From NCBI RefSeq assembly GCF_024158745.1, contig NZ_JAMZAW010000022.1:1-64000 (forward strand): DNA of 64,000 nucleotides. The letters are read 5' to 3'. Source of the DNA: Paenibacillus tyrphae. Its GTDB lineage: Bacteria > Bacillota > Bacilli > Paenibacillales > NBRC-103111. The notes under the pieces were generated by a model that worked only from the letters and a program-made list of their open reading frames with translations, searched no databases and had not been told where the DNA came from. Positions 16,978 to 26,187 of this stretch are shown piece after piece. Each line of letters begins with the position of its first letter. The first letter of the stretch is position 1. A program made the translations under genes and the position numbers.

Positions 16978-18195
16978 CTAATCCGCGAAATACGCCTTGG
17001 CCCGGTACAGCCCTTCCGCCAGCCGGTCGACTTCCTCTTCCGTATTGTAGGCAAAAAAGCTCGCCCTGGCGGTTGCTTGCGCCCCGAGCCGTCTCATCAG
17101 CGGCTGGCAGCAATGATGCCCCGCCCGTACGGCCACCCCGTACGCATCCAGCGCTGTCGCCAAGTCGTGCGGGTGGATGCCGTCCAGATTAAAGGTCACC
17201 ATCCCGATGCGCCCCGTCGTCGGGCCATAGATGGTCAGGCCTTCGATCCGCTTCATCCGGGCGACGGCATAAGCGGTCAGCTCCAGATCGTGCTTCTCGA
17301 TCGCATCCATGCCGATTTGCTCCAAGACCTCGATCGCCGCGCCCAGGCCGACCGCTCCGGCAATGATCGGCGTGCCCGCTTCGAACTTACACGGCGCCTC
17401 CTTCCACGTCGCTTCCCGCAGATCGACATGACCGATCATTTCGCCGCCGAATTCGACCGGCTCCATCGCCGACAGCAGCGCCCGTTTCCCGTACAGTACG
17501 CCGATGCCGGTCGGACCGCACATCTTATGCCCGGAGAACGCATAGAAGTCGCAATCCAGCTCCTGCACGTCCACTTTCCTGTGAGCGACCGCCTGCGCTC
17601 CGTCGACGAGCAGCTTCGCCCCGCGCCGGTGCGCAATCTCGGCGATCCCCTTGACCGGATTGACGGCGCCGAGCACGTTGGAGATATGAGAGACAGCGAC
17701 GATTTTCGTTCTTGAGGTAACCGTTCTTGCCACGTCCTCAAGCGAGAGAGTGCCGTCCTCCTGCAGCGGAATATAGTTCAATATCGCCCCTGTCGCCTTG
17801 GCCGCCTGCTGCCACGGGATGAGATTGGCGTGATGCTCCATCGGGGTAAGGACGATCTCGTCCCCTTCCCTGCATATCGCCCTCGCGTAACCGGCGGCGA
17901 CCAGATTAATGCTCGCCGTCGTCCCGCGGGTAAAGACGATCTCTGCCTCCGAGGCGGCATTCACAAAACGCGCAACCTTGGCGCGCGCCCCCTCGTACGC
18001 CTCGGTCGCCCGAGAGCCGAGGGTGTGTACCCCGCGATGCACGTTCGCGTTGTCCCATTCGTAGAAGCGCTTCAGCGCTTCGATGACTTGAACCGGCTTC
18101 TGCGCCGAAGCCGCGCTGTCCAGATACGTCAGCGGATACCCGTTCACCTGCTGCTTCAATATTGGAAACCATTCGCGCAAGGCCGAAACGTTCAT
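16978..18195 (-). CDS. sufS: Group II cysteine desulfurase SufS
   Basis: 405 residues from ATG 18195, preceded by AGGAGGGG; a much longer frame runs upstream into speA sequence and is rejected. It removes sulfur from cysteine for Fe-S cluster and other sulfur transfer. Signatures: TYLDSAASAQKP, the PLP lysine in FSGHKMCGPTGIG, and the active-site Cys in RAGHHCCQPLMRRLG. There are no sufBCDU genes nearby, so it may be a second or specialised copy. 20 bp downstream of speA, 45 bp upstream of ylmE. Confidence 0.93.
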   Translation of the reverse strand: MNVSALREWFPILKQQVNGYPLTYLDSAASAQKPVQVIEALKRFYEWDNANVHRGVHTLGSRATEAYEGARAKVARFVNAASEAEIVFTRGTTASINLVAAGYARAICREGDEIVLTPMEHHANLIPWQQAAKATGAILNYIPLQEDGTLSLEDVARTVTSRTKIVAVSHISNVLGAVNPVKGIAEIAHRRGAKLLVDGAQAVAHRKVDVQELDCDFYAFSGHKMCGPTGIGVLYGKRALLSAMEPVEFGGEMIGHVDLREATWKEAPCKFEAGTPIIAGAVGLGAAIEVLEQIGMDAIEKHDLELTAYAVARMKRIEGLTIYGPTTGRIGMVTFNLDGIHPHDLATALDAYGVAVRAGHHCCQPLMRRLGAQATARASFFAYNTEEEVDRLAEGLYRAKAYFAD

Positions 18196-18215
18196 CCGGC
18201 TCCCCTCCTTTTTCT

Positions 18216-19688
18216 TTAAAAAATCGCGTTCGCTTCGACGATGACCTTGACCTCGCGCAGCGTCAAATCCTCCGGTCCCTTCACCGGAAGCCCGACCTCC
18301 AGATGGTCGGCGATATAAGCGATATGCCGCTCGCCGATCACTTCCCCGGGAAGCAGAATCGGGATGCCCGGCGGGTAAACGTAGATCGATTCCGCGATGA
18401 TGCGGCCGGCCGATTCCCGAAACGGAATTTTCTCCGTATCCCCGTAGAACGCATCCCGCGGCGTTAACGAGAGCTGGGGGATATCCGGCAGACGGATGTC
18501 GCGCTCCGCCGCTTGGCGGCCGCTGCCCCGCTCCTTGGCAAGCTCCTCCAGCGACCGCAGCAGCACGGCAATCGATTCCTCCGTGTCCGCCGGGGTAATC
18601 AGGCACAGGATGTTGTACAGGTCGCTTAGCTCCACCTCCAGATTATGCCGGTCCCGCAGCCGGTTTTCCGCTTCGTACCCGGTCATGCCGAGCCCCCGCA
18701 CATGGATCGTCAGCTTGGTCGGGTCGAAATCGTATGCCGTCTCCGTCCACAAAATCTCTTGGCCGAAGCAGAACAGCCCGGGAATCTCGTTAATCCTCAG
18801 CCTAGCCTCCTGGGCCAGCCGAATGGTCCGTTCGGCCATTTCCCTCCCGTGTGTGGCGAGATTTTTACGGGCGGCATCAAGCGATGCGAGCAGGATGTAC
18901 GAGGTCGACGTCGTGGTCAGCATGCTGAAGAGCGTCTGCGCCCGCTTGACCGAGACGAGTCCTTCCCGCACATGCAGCAGGGAGCTCTGCGTCAGCGAGC
19001 CGCCCAGCTTGTGCATGCTGGTCGCCGCCATATCGGCTCCCGCCTGCATTGCCGACATGGGCAGCTTGTCGTGAAAATGGAGCAGCGCTCCGTGCGCTTC
19101 GTCCACCAGCACCGGAATGCGGTAGCGGTGGGCCGTCTCGACCATCGCCTGCAGATTCGTGCAGACGCCGAAATAGGTCGGATTGATGACGAGCACCGCT
19201 TTGGCGTCCGGATGCATCTCGATCGCCTTTTTCACCGAGCGGACGGAAATCCCGTGGTCGATCCCCAGCTTCTTGTCCCGCTCCGGGGACACGAACACCG
19301 GCTTGGCCCCGGAAAAAATAATGGCGGACAAAATCGACTTATGCAGATTGCGCGGTACGATGATTTTGTCCCCCGGTCCGCAGACGGTCATGATCATGGT
19401 CATAATGGCGCCGCTGGTTCCCTGCACCGAGAACAGCGTATACTCCGCCCCGAAGGCAAGCGCCGCCAAACGCTGCGCTTCCCCGATGACACCCGTCGGC
19501 TGGTGCAAATCGTCCAGCGGCGCAATGTTGATCAGATCGATGGACAAGGCGTTGTCGCCGATAAACGATTTAAAGCCGCTTTCCATCCCCTCCCCTTTTT
19601 TGTGCCCGGGGATATGAAATTGGTGCGGCTGCCTTTGCGCATGCTCCAGCAAGGCGGAAAATAGCGGCGTGCGCTGATGGTCGATCAT
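18216..19688 (-). CDS. speA: Arginine (or lysine/ornithine) decarboxylase, SpeA type
   Basis: 490 residues, fold type I PLP decarboxylase of the short Gram-positive class. HQFHIPGHKKGEG at the N-terminus, VLVDEAHGALLHFH, and the PLP lysine in ATSMHKLGGSLTQSS are diagnostic. It makes agmatine (or cadaverine/putrescine) for polyamine synthesis; substrate among basic amino acids cannot be decided by sequence alone. First gene of speA-sufS-ylmE; GAAAGGGAATC precedes its ATG. Confidence 0.88.
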   Translation of the reverse strand: MIDHQRTPLFSALLEHAQRQPHQFHIPGHKKGEGMESGFKSFIGDNALSIDLINIAPLDDLHQPTGVIGEAQRLAALAFGAEYTLFSVQGTSGAIMTMIMTVCGPGDKIIVPRNLHKSILSAIIFSGAKPVFVSPERDKKLGIDHGISVRSVKKAIEMHPDAKAVLVINPTYFGVCTNLQAMVETAHRYRIPVLVDEAHGALLHFHDKLPMSAMQAGADMAATSMHKLGGSLTQSSLLHVREGLVSVKRAQTLFSMLTTTSTSYILLASLDAARKNLATHGREMAERTIRLAQEARLRINEIPGLFCFGQEILWTETAYDFDPTKLTIHVRGLGMTGYEAENRLRDRHNLEVELSDLYNILCLITPADTEESIAVLLRSLEELAKERGSGRQAAERDIRLPDIPQLSLTPRDAFYGDTEKIPFRESAGRIIAESIYVYPPGIPILLPGEVIGERHIAYIADHLEVGLPVKGPEDLTLREVKVIVEANAIF

Positions 19689-19930
19689 GCAGATTCCCTT
19701 TCTTTCTCTCTGGATGTATACTTACGGAGTCCAGTATAAGCCTGCCAAATCTATCGTTCAATTCAATTATTTGTATCATAATCATAGCTTGAACCTATCA
19801 TTTAACCCTCTTTGTGTACCGCAGCAGCCTTGCCGTCCGGGCGTCGTTTGACCTTACGATCGTTATTGCAGTATCATGGTATATTGTAATTAAAAGAATA
19901 GGGTTAATCGGAATGAATGGAGGAATACAG

Positions 19931-20869
19931 ATGAGCCGTATCGCGAAAAACTTAACGGATCTGATCGGGAATACCCCGCTGCTGGAATTGTCCAATTATC
20001 ATAAAAAGCAAGAATTAAAAGCCACCCTGCTGGCCAAGCTGGAATTTTTCAACCCGGCCGGGAGCGTCAAAGACCGGATCGGCTATGCCATGATCATCGA
20101 CGCGGAAGAAAGAGGACTCATTCGCCCGCAGGAGTCCGTCATCATCGAGCCGACAAGCGGCAATACCGGCATCGCCCTCGCTTCCGTAGCGGCTGCCCGG
20201 GGCTATAAGCTGATCCTGACCATGCCGGATACGATGAGCCGGGAACGGATCAATCTGCTCAAGGCGCTCGGCGCCGAGGTCGTGCTGACGCCGGGCGGCG
20301 AAGGGATGCTAGGCGCGATCCGCAAAGCGGACGAGCTGGCGGCGGAAACTCCGCATTCGTTCATCCCCCAGCAGTTTAATAACTTGGCCAATCCGGCGAT
20401 CCACCGGAAGACGACAGCGGAGGAAATATGGGCAGACACGGACGGCAAAGTCGATATTTTTGTCGCAGGCGTCGGGACCGGCGGAACGGTGACGGGCGTC
20501 GGCGAAGTGCTGAAGCGTCACAATCCGGCCGTACGCATCGTTGCGGTGGAGCCGCACGATTCGCCCGTGCTGTCCGGCGGCAAGCCGGGGCCTAACCGCA
20601 TCCAGGGGCTGGGCGCCGGCTTCGTGCCGGAAGTGTTCGACCGGGCCGTCATCGACGAGATCGTCAAGGTACGCACGGACGACGCCTACCGGACCTCCAG
20701 GCTGCTGGGGCAGCAGGAAGGACTGCTGGTCGGCATGTCGTCGGGCGCCGCGGCCTTTGCCGCTACGGAGCTGGCGATCCGGCCCGAGAATGAGGGGAAA
20801 ACGATCGTCGTGCTGCTGCCGGATTCGGGCGAGCGGTACTTGTCGACCGACCTGTATCAGGAAGAATAG
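19931..20869 (+). CDS. cysK: Cysteine synthase (O-acetylserine sulfhydrylase)
   Basis: 312 residues. ATG 19931 follows TGGAGG. PLP enzyme converting O-acetylserine and sulfide to cysteine. LIGNTPLLEL, the PLP lysine in NPAGSVKDRIGYAM, the substrate loop EPTSGNTGIALA, the phosphate loop GVGTGGTVTGVG and VGMSSGAAAFAA are complete. Divergent from speA; monocistronic with its own terminator. Confidence 0.95.
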   Translation: MSRIAKNLTDLIGNTPLLELSNYHKKQELKATLLAKLEFFNPAGSVKDRIGYAMIIDAEERGLIRPQESVIIEPTSGNTGIALASVAAARGYKLILTMPDTMSRERINLLKALGAEVVLTPGGEGMLGAIRKADELAAETPHSFIPQQFNNLANPAIHRKTTAEEIWADTDGKVDIFVAGVGTGGTVTGVGEVLKRHNPAVRIVAVEPHDSPVLSGGKPGPNRIQGLGAGFVPEVFDRAVIDEIVKVRTDDAYRTSRLLGQQEGLLVGMSSGAAAFAATELAIRPENEGKTIVVLLPDSGERYLSTDLYQEE

Positions 20870-20884
20870 CTGCGCATAATAAAG

Positions 20885-20943
20885 AAGACGTACGCGGAAC
20901 GATCGCCAAGGCGATTGCGGTTCCTGCGCACGTCTTTTTTTAA
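20885..20943. terminator. Bidirectional terminator between cysK and uspA-like gene
   Basis: AAGACGT (20885-20891) pairs with ACGTCTT (20930-20936), with further pairing inside (GCGgAAC/GTTcCTGC), and T-runs on the right and A-rich sequence on the left. Serves both convergent genes. Confidence 0.8.
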
Positions 20944-20954
20944 TATCAAAAGGC

Positions 20955-21380
20955 CTATTTGATAACAAGAACGGGAATCCGGGCATGCTGCACGACATGA
21001 TGGCTCACGCTTCCGAGCACCCATTCGTTAAGGCCGGACAAGCCTCGGCTTCCGATCACGATGAGATCCGCCCCGATCTCCCCTGCATAATCCAGAACGG
21101 AGTCCGCAGGCTGACCTTGCAGCAAACTGGCTTTCGCGTTCGGAAGCCCGGCGATTTCCCGGTTCGCTTGGTCGATGAGAGATTGCGCATGCTGTATGTA
21201 CTCTTCTTCATAGCTTCGCGGAGGAGATACGACCGCTTCGCCGAAGACGACAACGGGATGATGCAGCACATGGACGACCTCAAGCTTGGCGTTCGACTCT
21301 CCCGCCAGCTCTTTCGCTTTGGCCAAGGCTCTTTGGGACAGCTCGGAACCGTCGTAAGCAACCAATATACTTGTAAACAT
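20955..21380 (-). CDS. Universal stress protein (UspA family)
   Basis: 141 residues from ATG 21380 (GAAAGGATGG upstream); the longer frame has a non-conserved N-terminus. ATP-binding type: SILVAYDGSELSQRAL at the start and GSRGLSGLNEWVLGSVSHHV, which fits the G-2x-G-9x-G(S) nucleotide motif. Cytoplasmic; exact role unknown. Confidence 0.9.
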   Translation of the reverse strand: MFTSILVAYDGSELSQRALAKAKELAGESNAKLEVVHVLHHPVVVFGEAVVSPPRSYEEEYIQHAQSLIDQANREIAGLPNAKASLLQGQPADSVLDYAGEIGADLIVIGSRGLSGLNEWVLGSVSHHVVQHARIPVLVIK

Positions 21381-21634
21381 GGCAACCATCCTTTCGGAAA
21401 TCGATAGCAGGCAACATAACAAGTATAGCACACCTGACGGACAAATTAGAAAAGCTTGTCCCAGCGCCGTCATCGGCATGACAACAGAGCCGGTAACCAG
21501 CCCAGCGGGAAACCCCCTCTATAATTCCGACTATTCCAAAATGATTTGTATGGTAAGCACAGACCTCTTGTTCTATAATGGATTCAGACCACGATACAAG
21601 CTTGCATTTTACACACGGGAAGGGGCTTTTTCGA

Positions 21635-22591
21635 TTGACAGACCTCGCCAGGCACATTCAAGGGCAGGAAAAACTCGTGCCCGATTTTCACGAGCATTTA
21701 AAAGTCATTTTACTCGGGACCGGATCGCCGCGGGCGGTCTACGGGGTCGCCAAACCAGGGGTGGCCGTGCTCGTCGGCAGCAAAGTATTTCTCGTCGATT
21801 GCGGAGCGGGAACCGTCGGCCAGCTGCTTCTGGCCGGGATCATGCCCCAGCGCATTTCGGACGTGCTGTTCACGCATCACCACAGCGATCACAACTCCGG
21901 CTTTTTCGACGTGTTCATCAGCAGTTGGAGAACGCATGTCGTCCCGGGCGCCGTCTACGAGAACCGCACCGTTCCGATGCAGGTGTACGGTCCGGTAACG
22001 ACCCGGGACATTATCGGTAAAATGGAGGCGTCGTTCGCCTTCGACGTCGATCTGCGAATCAATTACAACAAATCCGCCTTCGACGGCTCGCGAATCGAGT
22101 ATCACGAATGCAACGAAGGCGTCGTATACGATCGGGACGGCATCCGGATTACGGCCTTTGAGGTCGACCATCGTCCGGTATACCCGGCCGTCGCCTACAA
22201 ATTCGAATACAACGGGCAAGCGGCCGTCATCTCGGGAGACACCGTTCCGGTAAACAATATGGTTCGTTACGCCCAAGGAGCCGACCTGCTCGTTCACGAG
22301 GCTTACAACAAGGAATGGCTAGACGCCCTGATTGCCATGTACCCGGAGCAGGCGACAGGCCTCGGCAATCCGGCGAAATACCATACGACGACGCTGCAAG
22401 CGGCCGAAATCGCCCGTCAGGCGAACGTCAAGCATCTGCTGCTCACCCACCACATTCCGGCTCCGGCCAAAACGCCGGAAGCGGAAGCGGCCTACATCCG
22501 GGGCATGAGCGAGATTTATCGCGGACCGATTACGGTGGGCCGGGATTTGATGGAGGTGGATCTGGGCGAGCTCTTGCGAAAGCCCGAATAA
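21635..22591 (+). CDS. MBL-fold metallo-hydrolase (RNase Z / arylsulfatase-like)
   Basis: 318 residues if started at TTG 21635, which has GGGAAGGGG nine bases upstream. The ATG at 21578 overlaps TATAATG, more likely a -10 box, and has no ribosome site. Metal ligands are in LFTHHHSDHNSG, ISGDT and LLTHH; the beginning HLKVILLGTGSP is typical of RNase Z-like hydrolases. Substrate unknown; the family includes tRNA 3' processing enzymes but the tRNA-binding arm is not evident, so a small-molecule esterase or lactonase is likely. Confidence 0.85.
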   Translation: MTDLARHIQGQEKLVPDFHEHLKVILLGTGSPRAVYGVAKPGVAVLVGSKVFLVDCGAGTVGQLLLAGIMPQRISDVLFTHHHSDHNSGFFDVFISSWRTHVVPGAVYENRTVPMQVYGPVTTRDIIGKMEASFAFDVDLRINYNKSAFDGSRIEYHECNEGVVYDRDGIRITAFEVDHRPVYPAVAYKFEYNGQAAVISGDTVPVNNMVRYAQGADLLVHEAYNKEWLDALIAMYPEQATGLGNPAKYHTTTLQAAEIARQANVKHLLLTHHIPAPAKTPEAEAAYIRGMSEIYRGPITVGRDLMEVDLGELLRKPE

Positions 22592-22605
22592 ATGCGGTGC
22601 CGTTT

Positions 22606-23592
22606 TCAAGCGCGCTTTAAAATGCCTTGCCTTCTCAGCTCGCGGATCATTTGCAAGGCCCGCTGCTTGTAGGAATGCTTCTTCACGGCCTGCAGTCCGG
22701 CTTTGCGGATCCGCTCGCGCTGTTCGGGATGATTTAAATAGTAGCGGACCAGCCTCATTGTTTGCTGAGGCGAGGAGGAGACGGCCAGATGTTCGCCGGG
22801 CTTAAACAATCGTCTGATCTCCGGCGTATCGCTAGTGAGAAGAAAGCCACCCGAACCGAGAATTTCATACGTGCGCTGCGTCACCTGGGTGAGCTTGTTT
22901 TGCAATCCGATATTAATTTTTGCCGAGCTGTATACTTGGTTTGCTTTGGGATAGGGCAAGTACCCGTGAATCCAGCTTTTGGGGATGTCGGCGCCGAGAA
23001 ACCGCTTCATTTCTCCCCATTTTCTCCCCCAAAAATCGATGCGAATCTTCTGCCGGACAAGAGGGCTGATTAATTTGCGGAGCGATTGCTTGCGGTAATG
23101 CTTCGGATATTTGACCAGATTCCGGGGATACGCGTTGGCGACAACGGCGATGCTGCACCGGTATTCGCTGCGGGCTTTGACGGGCCTGTGCACCTTGGGG
23201 TGGTAACCGAAATCCAAGTGTGCGGACCGGATGCCCATCCTCCGGTAATCCTTCACTCGGGAACGGCAGATGGTAAACACAAAATCCGGCTTCACGGCCC
23301 GGATATACGGAAGGGTAAAATATTCCGTATGGGTCGGGTCCTCTGTCGCCCAATACACATGCGGAATTCCCGATCTGCCGACATATTTTCGAATCCACTT
23401 CCGGTTGTGCTGCCTGTGCTCAGGGGTCCACCCGAGGGAGACAATGAGATGAGGCCGGAAACGGGCAATCTGCGTTTGAAGGCTCCTTGGGGTCAGGGGA
23501 CCGGATATTTTTACCTGATGTCCCGCGTCGCGGAAGCCGTTCGGGAGACCGTGAATCCACATCGGATGGCTTTCCAAAAATAATACGCGCAT
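22606..23592 (-). CDS. CgeB-family glycosyltransferase, copy 1
   Basis: 328 residues. It begins MRVLFLESHPMWIHGLPNGF and shares its layout with the two paralogues at 24287 and 25952: a DUF3880-like N-terminal half (IVSLGWTP, YWATEDP, FTLPYIRAVKPDFVFTI), then a GT-B style half with QVTQRTYEILGSGGFLLTSD and a C-terminal HSYKQRA. In B. subtilis CgeB acts on the spore crust and is made under sigma-K. No signal peptide. Last gene of a three-gene leftward unit (copy 2, deacetylase, copy 1), 14 bp after the deacetylase; AGAGGTGAG precedes the ATG. Confidence 0.85.
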   Translation of the reverse strand: MRVLFLESHPMWIHGLPNGFRDAGHQVKISGPLTPRSLQTQIARFRPHLIVSLGWTPEHRQHNRKWIRKYVGRSGIPHVYWATEDPTHTEYFTLPYIRAVKPDFVFTICRSRVKDYRRMGIRSAHLDFGYHPKVHRPVKARSEYRCSIAVVANAYPRNLVKYPKHYRKQSLRKLISPLVRQKIRIDFWGRKWGEMKRFLGADIPKSWIHGYLPYPKANQVYSSAKINIGLQNKLTQVTQRTYEILGSGGFLLTSDTPEIRRLFKPGEHLAVSSSPQQTMRLVRYYLNHPEQRERIRKAGLQAVKKHSYKQRALQMIRELRRQGILKRA

Positions 23593-23606
23593 AGTCTGCT
23601 CACCTC

Positions 23607-24254
23607 TTATGGTCGAAATTGGCAGCGAAATGATGCCTTCGATAGGGTACCGAATGTAAAGCCGTTCCGCTTTAAGCCCCGGATGACAGCGGGCAAAGCC
23701 TCAAGTGACCTTTTATTGAAATCGTGAAAAAGAATGACGGCCCGCCGCTTGAATCGGCTGCCCTCGAGCACCTTGCGTACGATCGTACCGGCGGTCGGCG
23801 GCGGCTTTACCGCATCGTCCGAATCGACGTTCCAGTCAAAATGCCGGTAGCCTGCCTCTCGCATCCTCTTCACCAGAAGAGGCATCAGCCTCCTGCCTCC
23901 ATATTTCCGGCTTACCCGGTTATTGGTTCCTCCGGGAAAACGAAGAATGGCCGCCGGTCTCTTCCCCGTAACGCGCACCAGAAACGATTCCAGCCGGCGG
24001 AAATCTCTTACATAATCGTCTACCGAACGGTAAATCAAGCGGTAATCGTGCGAAAAGGAATGATTGCCGATCGCGTGGCCTTCCCGTACCATTCTCCTGT
24101 ACAGCCGGATAGCGTACCTCGCCCGATTGCCGACGACAAAAAAAGTCGCCTTCACCCGATGTTGGCGGAGCAGGTCAAGAATAACGCCGGTATTGCGGAA
24201 CGGCCCGTCGTCAAACGTAAGAAAAGCGACCCTGCTTCTCCCGCTTTTCTCCAT
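23607..24254 (-). CDS. Polysaccharide deacetylase (NodB domain), leaderless
   Basis: 215 residues, essentially only a NodB domain. All five motifs are visible: AFLTFDDGPF (catalytic Asp and metal Asp), HSFSHDY (metal His pair), RFPGGTN, FDWNVDSDD and ILFHDF. It should remove acetyl groups from N-acetylated sugars. It starts at ATG 24254 after AAAGGGGGG and has no signal peptide or membrane segment, unlike most family members, so it should act in the cytoplasm. It sits between two CgeB glycosyltransferase genes. Confidence 0.88.
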   Translation of the reverse strand: MEKSGRSRVAFLTFDDGPFRNTGVILDLLRQHRVKATFFVVGNRARYAIRLYRRMVREGHAIGNHSFSHDYRLIYRSVDDYVRDFRRLESFLVRVTGKRPAAILRFPGGTNNRVSRKYGGRRLMPLLVKRMREAGYRHFDWNVDSDDAVKPPPTAGTIVRKVLEGSRFKRRAVILFHDFNKRSLEALPAVIRGLKRNGFTFGTLSKASFRCQFRP

Positions 24255-24286
24255 CTATTGCTCCCCCCTTTAATGAGAAAACAGGA

Positions 24287-25273
24287 TCAGCGGTTTCCAA
24301 TAATGCCGCGCCGCCGCAGCACACTTAACAACAACCTCGCCCGGTGCGTATAGCTATGCTTCGCAATCGCCTTTCGGCCCTGCCGCCGGATGCGCTCCCG
24401 TCCCGCGGCATCCTTCAGGTAACGGCGTACCGCCCGGACGGTTTGCGCCGGTGAAGAAGTCACGGCAACCTCGTATCCCGGCTTCAGCAGCTTTCGGACC
24501 CCCGGCGTATCGCAGGTAAGCAAAAATGCTCCCGAGCCCGCAATTTCGTAGGTGCGCTGCGTGACCATGTCCCGGTAATTTTGCAGACCGAGGACGATTT
24601 TCGCCGAGCTGTAGACCTTGCTTGCGTCCTTGTACGGCAAATAGCCGTGAATCCACTGACGCGGAATGCGCCGCCCCAGATAAGGCTTCATTTTATCCCA
24701 GTCCCGTCCGTAAAAATCGACGCGGAATCCGCGCTGCAGCAAGGGGCGGAGGAGCATCCGGATCGCCTCCCGGCGAAAATGTCCCGGAGCCTTCTGCAGA
24801 ACCGACGGATAGGCGTTAGCCACGACCGCAATATCGCACGCATATTTTTTCGAAGGCTTCACCCGGCGATGAAGGCTGGGATGAAACCCGAAATCCAGAT
24901 GAGCGGCGGCAATTCCTAGCTTGCGGAATTTCCGGGCCGTTTTGGCGGAAATCGTAAAGACGTAGTCGGGCCGCATTCTCCGGATGAGCGGAAGAGTGAA
25001 CGCCTTCGTAAAATGAGGATCTTCCGTAGACCAATAAACGAGCGGAATCCGCGCGGCCTTGGCGTATTTTCGCATCCATATTTGTTTATTTTTGGTATGG
25101 TCTGGCCCCCATCCGACGTTGACGATCAGATTCGGACGGAAGGAAGCCAGGATGGCGGGAATGCGGCGCTTCGTCAGCGGTCCGGACATCCGTACGGTAT
25201 GTCCCAGATCGCGCAGTCCATCCGGCAGACCTCTGGACCAGATCGTTCCGTTCTCGAAAAAGAGGATTCTCAT
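24287..25273 (-). CDS. CgeB-family glycosyltransferase, copy 2
   Basis: 328 residues from ATG 25273, which follows AAAGGAG; the ORF extends ten codons further but without a binding site. MRILFFENGTIWSRGLPDGL, YWSTEDP, MVTQRTYEIAGSGAFLLTCD and HSYTHRA show clear homology with copies 1 and 3 at the same positions. First gene of the leftward unit; 92 bp separate it from the divergent PdaB-like gene. Confidence 0.86.
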   Translation of the reverse strand: MRILFFENGTIWSRGLPDGLRDLGHTVRMSGPLTKRRIPAILASFRPNLIVNVGWGPDHTKNKQIWMRKYAKAARIPLVYWSTEDPHFTKAFTLPLIRRMRPDYVFTISAKTARKFRKLGIAAAHLDFGFHPSLHRRVKPSKKYACDIAVVANAYPSVLQKAPGHFRREAIRMLLRPLLQRGFRVDFYGRDWDKMKPYLGRRIPRQWIHGYLPYKDASKVYSSAKIVLGLQNYRDMVTQRTYEIAGSGAFLLTCDTPGVRKLLKPGYEVAVTSSPAQTVRAVRRYLKDAAGRERIRRQGRKAIAKHSYTHRARLLLSVLRRRGIIGNR

Positions 25274-25365
25274 ACTCGGGCTCCTTTCGTTGACATCCGT
25301 CATGACAGACGCACGGTCAGGCTGTCCCCCCTGTGGAATATAGTATTGGTATAAGGAGGGATTCC

Positions 25366-26187
25366 GTGAAAAACCGCGACCAAGCGATTTATAAAATCGA
25401 AACCAAGCAAAAACGGGTTGCCTTGACGTTCGATATCGGATGGGGCAGCAAAGTACCGGGTCCGGTGCTCGGTATTTTGCGGAAAAAGAAAGTGGCTCAG
25501 GCTACCTTTTTCCTTTCCGCTCCATGGGCTGCCCGCCACCCCCGCCTTGCCCGCGCCATCCGCTCCAGAGGCTATGAGATCGGCTCCCATGGAGACCTGC
25601 ATGTCAACTATACCGGGCATGGGAACCGGTGGATTCACCGGCAGGTGAAAAAGGCGGAGGGCGTCATCCGGAAGGCAACCGGGGTGAAGCCCGTTCTGTT
25701 CCGGCCGCCCAACGGCGATTTGAATGCCCGCGTCGTAAGAAAGCTGCGAAGGCTCGGGTACCTGACGATTCATTGGAGCGTGGATTCGCTGGATTGGAAG
25801 AAGCCGGGAGTGAATGCCATCGTACGGCGGGTGCTGAACGCCGTGGGACCGGGAGACATCGTCCTGATGCATGCGAGCGATTCCGCCAGCCAAACGGCGA
25901 AGGCCTTGCCGAAAATTATCGACCGCTTACGTGCGAGAGGCTACCGGCTGCTTACCGTATCCAACCTTCTTGCGGGCCGGCCCCGCGTCCATTCCGCAGC
26001 CCGGTCCCGCCCCGGCCGCGCTGTAGAATCCCGCGTTTCCTCAACACGCGCAAAATATACTGCGCACGATGCACGTAGGCGTGCGGAGCGGCAGCACGCA
26101 CCGCGGAGCGGCGTATGCGCTCGCAGGCCCCGGGCTGCCGGGCGTATTTCCGGATCAGGCTTCGCGTCATCTTCTCGGAAGAAGTGA
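25366..26187 (+). CDS. PdaB-like polysaccharide deacetylase with a basic C-terminal tail
   Basis: 273 residues from GTG 25366, preceded by AAGGAGGG. Residues 1-203 are a NodB domain of the PdaB type: ALTFDIGWGSK (PdaB-style motif 1 with FDIxWG instead of FDDGP), FFLSAPWAARHP, IGSHGDLHVNY, FRPPNGDLNARV, HWSVDSLDWKKPGV and IVLMHASDS. B. subtilis PdaB is a sporulation protein needed for spore maintenance and is membrane-anchored; this copy has no N-terminal hydrophobic segment. The last 65 or so residues are Arg/Ala/Ser-rich and are read antisense to the end of the convergent glycosyltransferase gene, so the tail may be an extension after loss of an earlier stop. Confidence 0.83.
   Translation: MKNRDQAIYKIETKQKRVALTFDIGWGSKVPGPVLGILRKKKVAQATFFLSAPWAARHPRLARAIRSRGYEIGSHGDLHVNYTGHGNRWIHRQVKKAEGVIRKATGVKPVLFRPPNGDLNARVVRKLRRLGYLTIHWSVDSLDWKKPGVNAIVRRVLNAVGPGDIVLMHASDSASQTAKALPKIIDRLRARGYRLLTVSNLLAGRPRVHSAARSRPGRAVESRVSSTRAKYTAHDARRRAERQHAPRSGVCARRPRAAGRISGSGFASSSRKK

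Noticed and set aside
18196..18606. Upstream extension of sufS
   Set aside because: It overlaps the end of speA in another frame and lacks SufS homology; ATG 18195 has a strong ribosome site.
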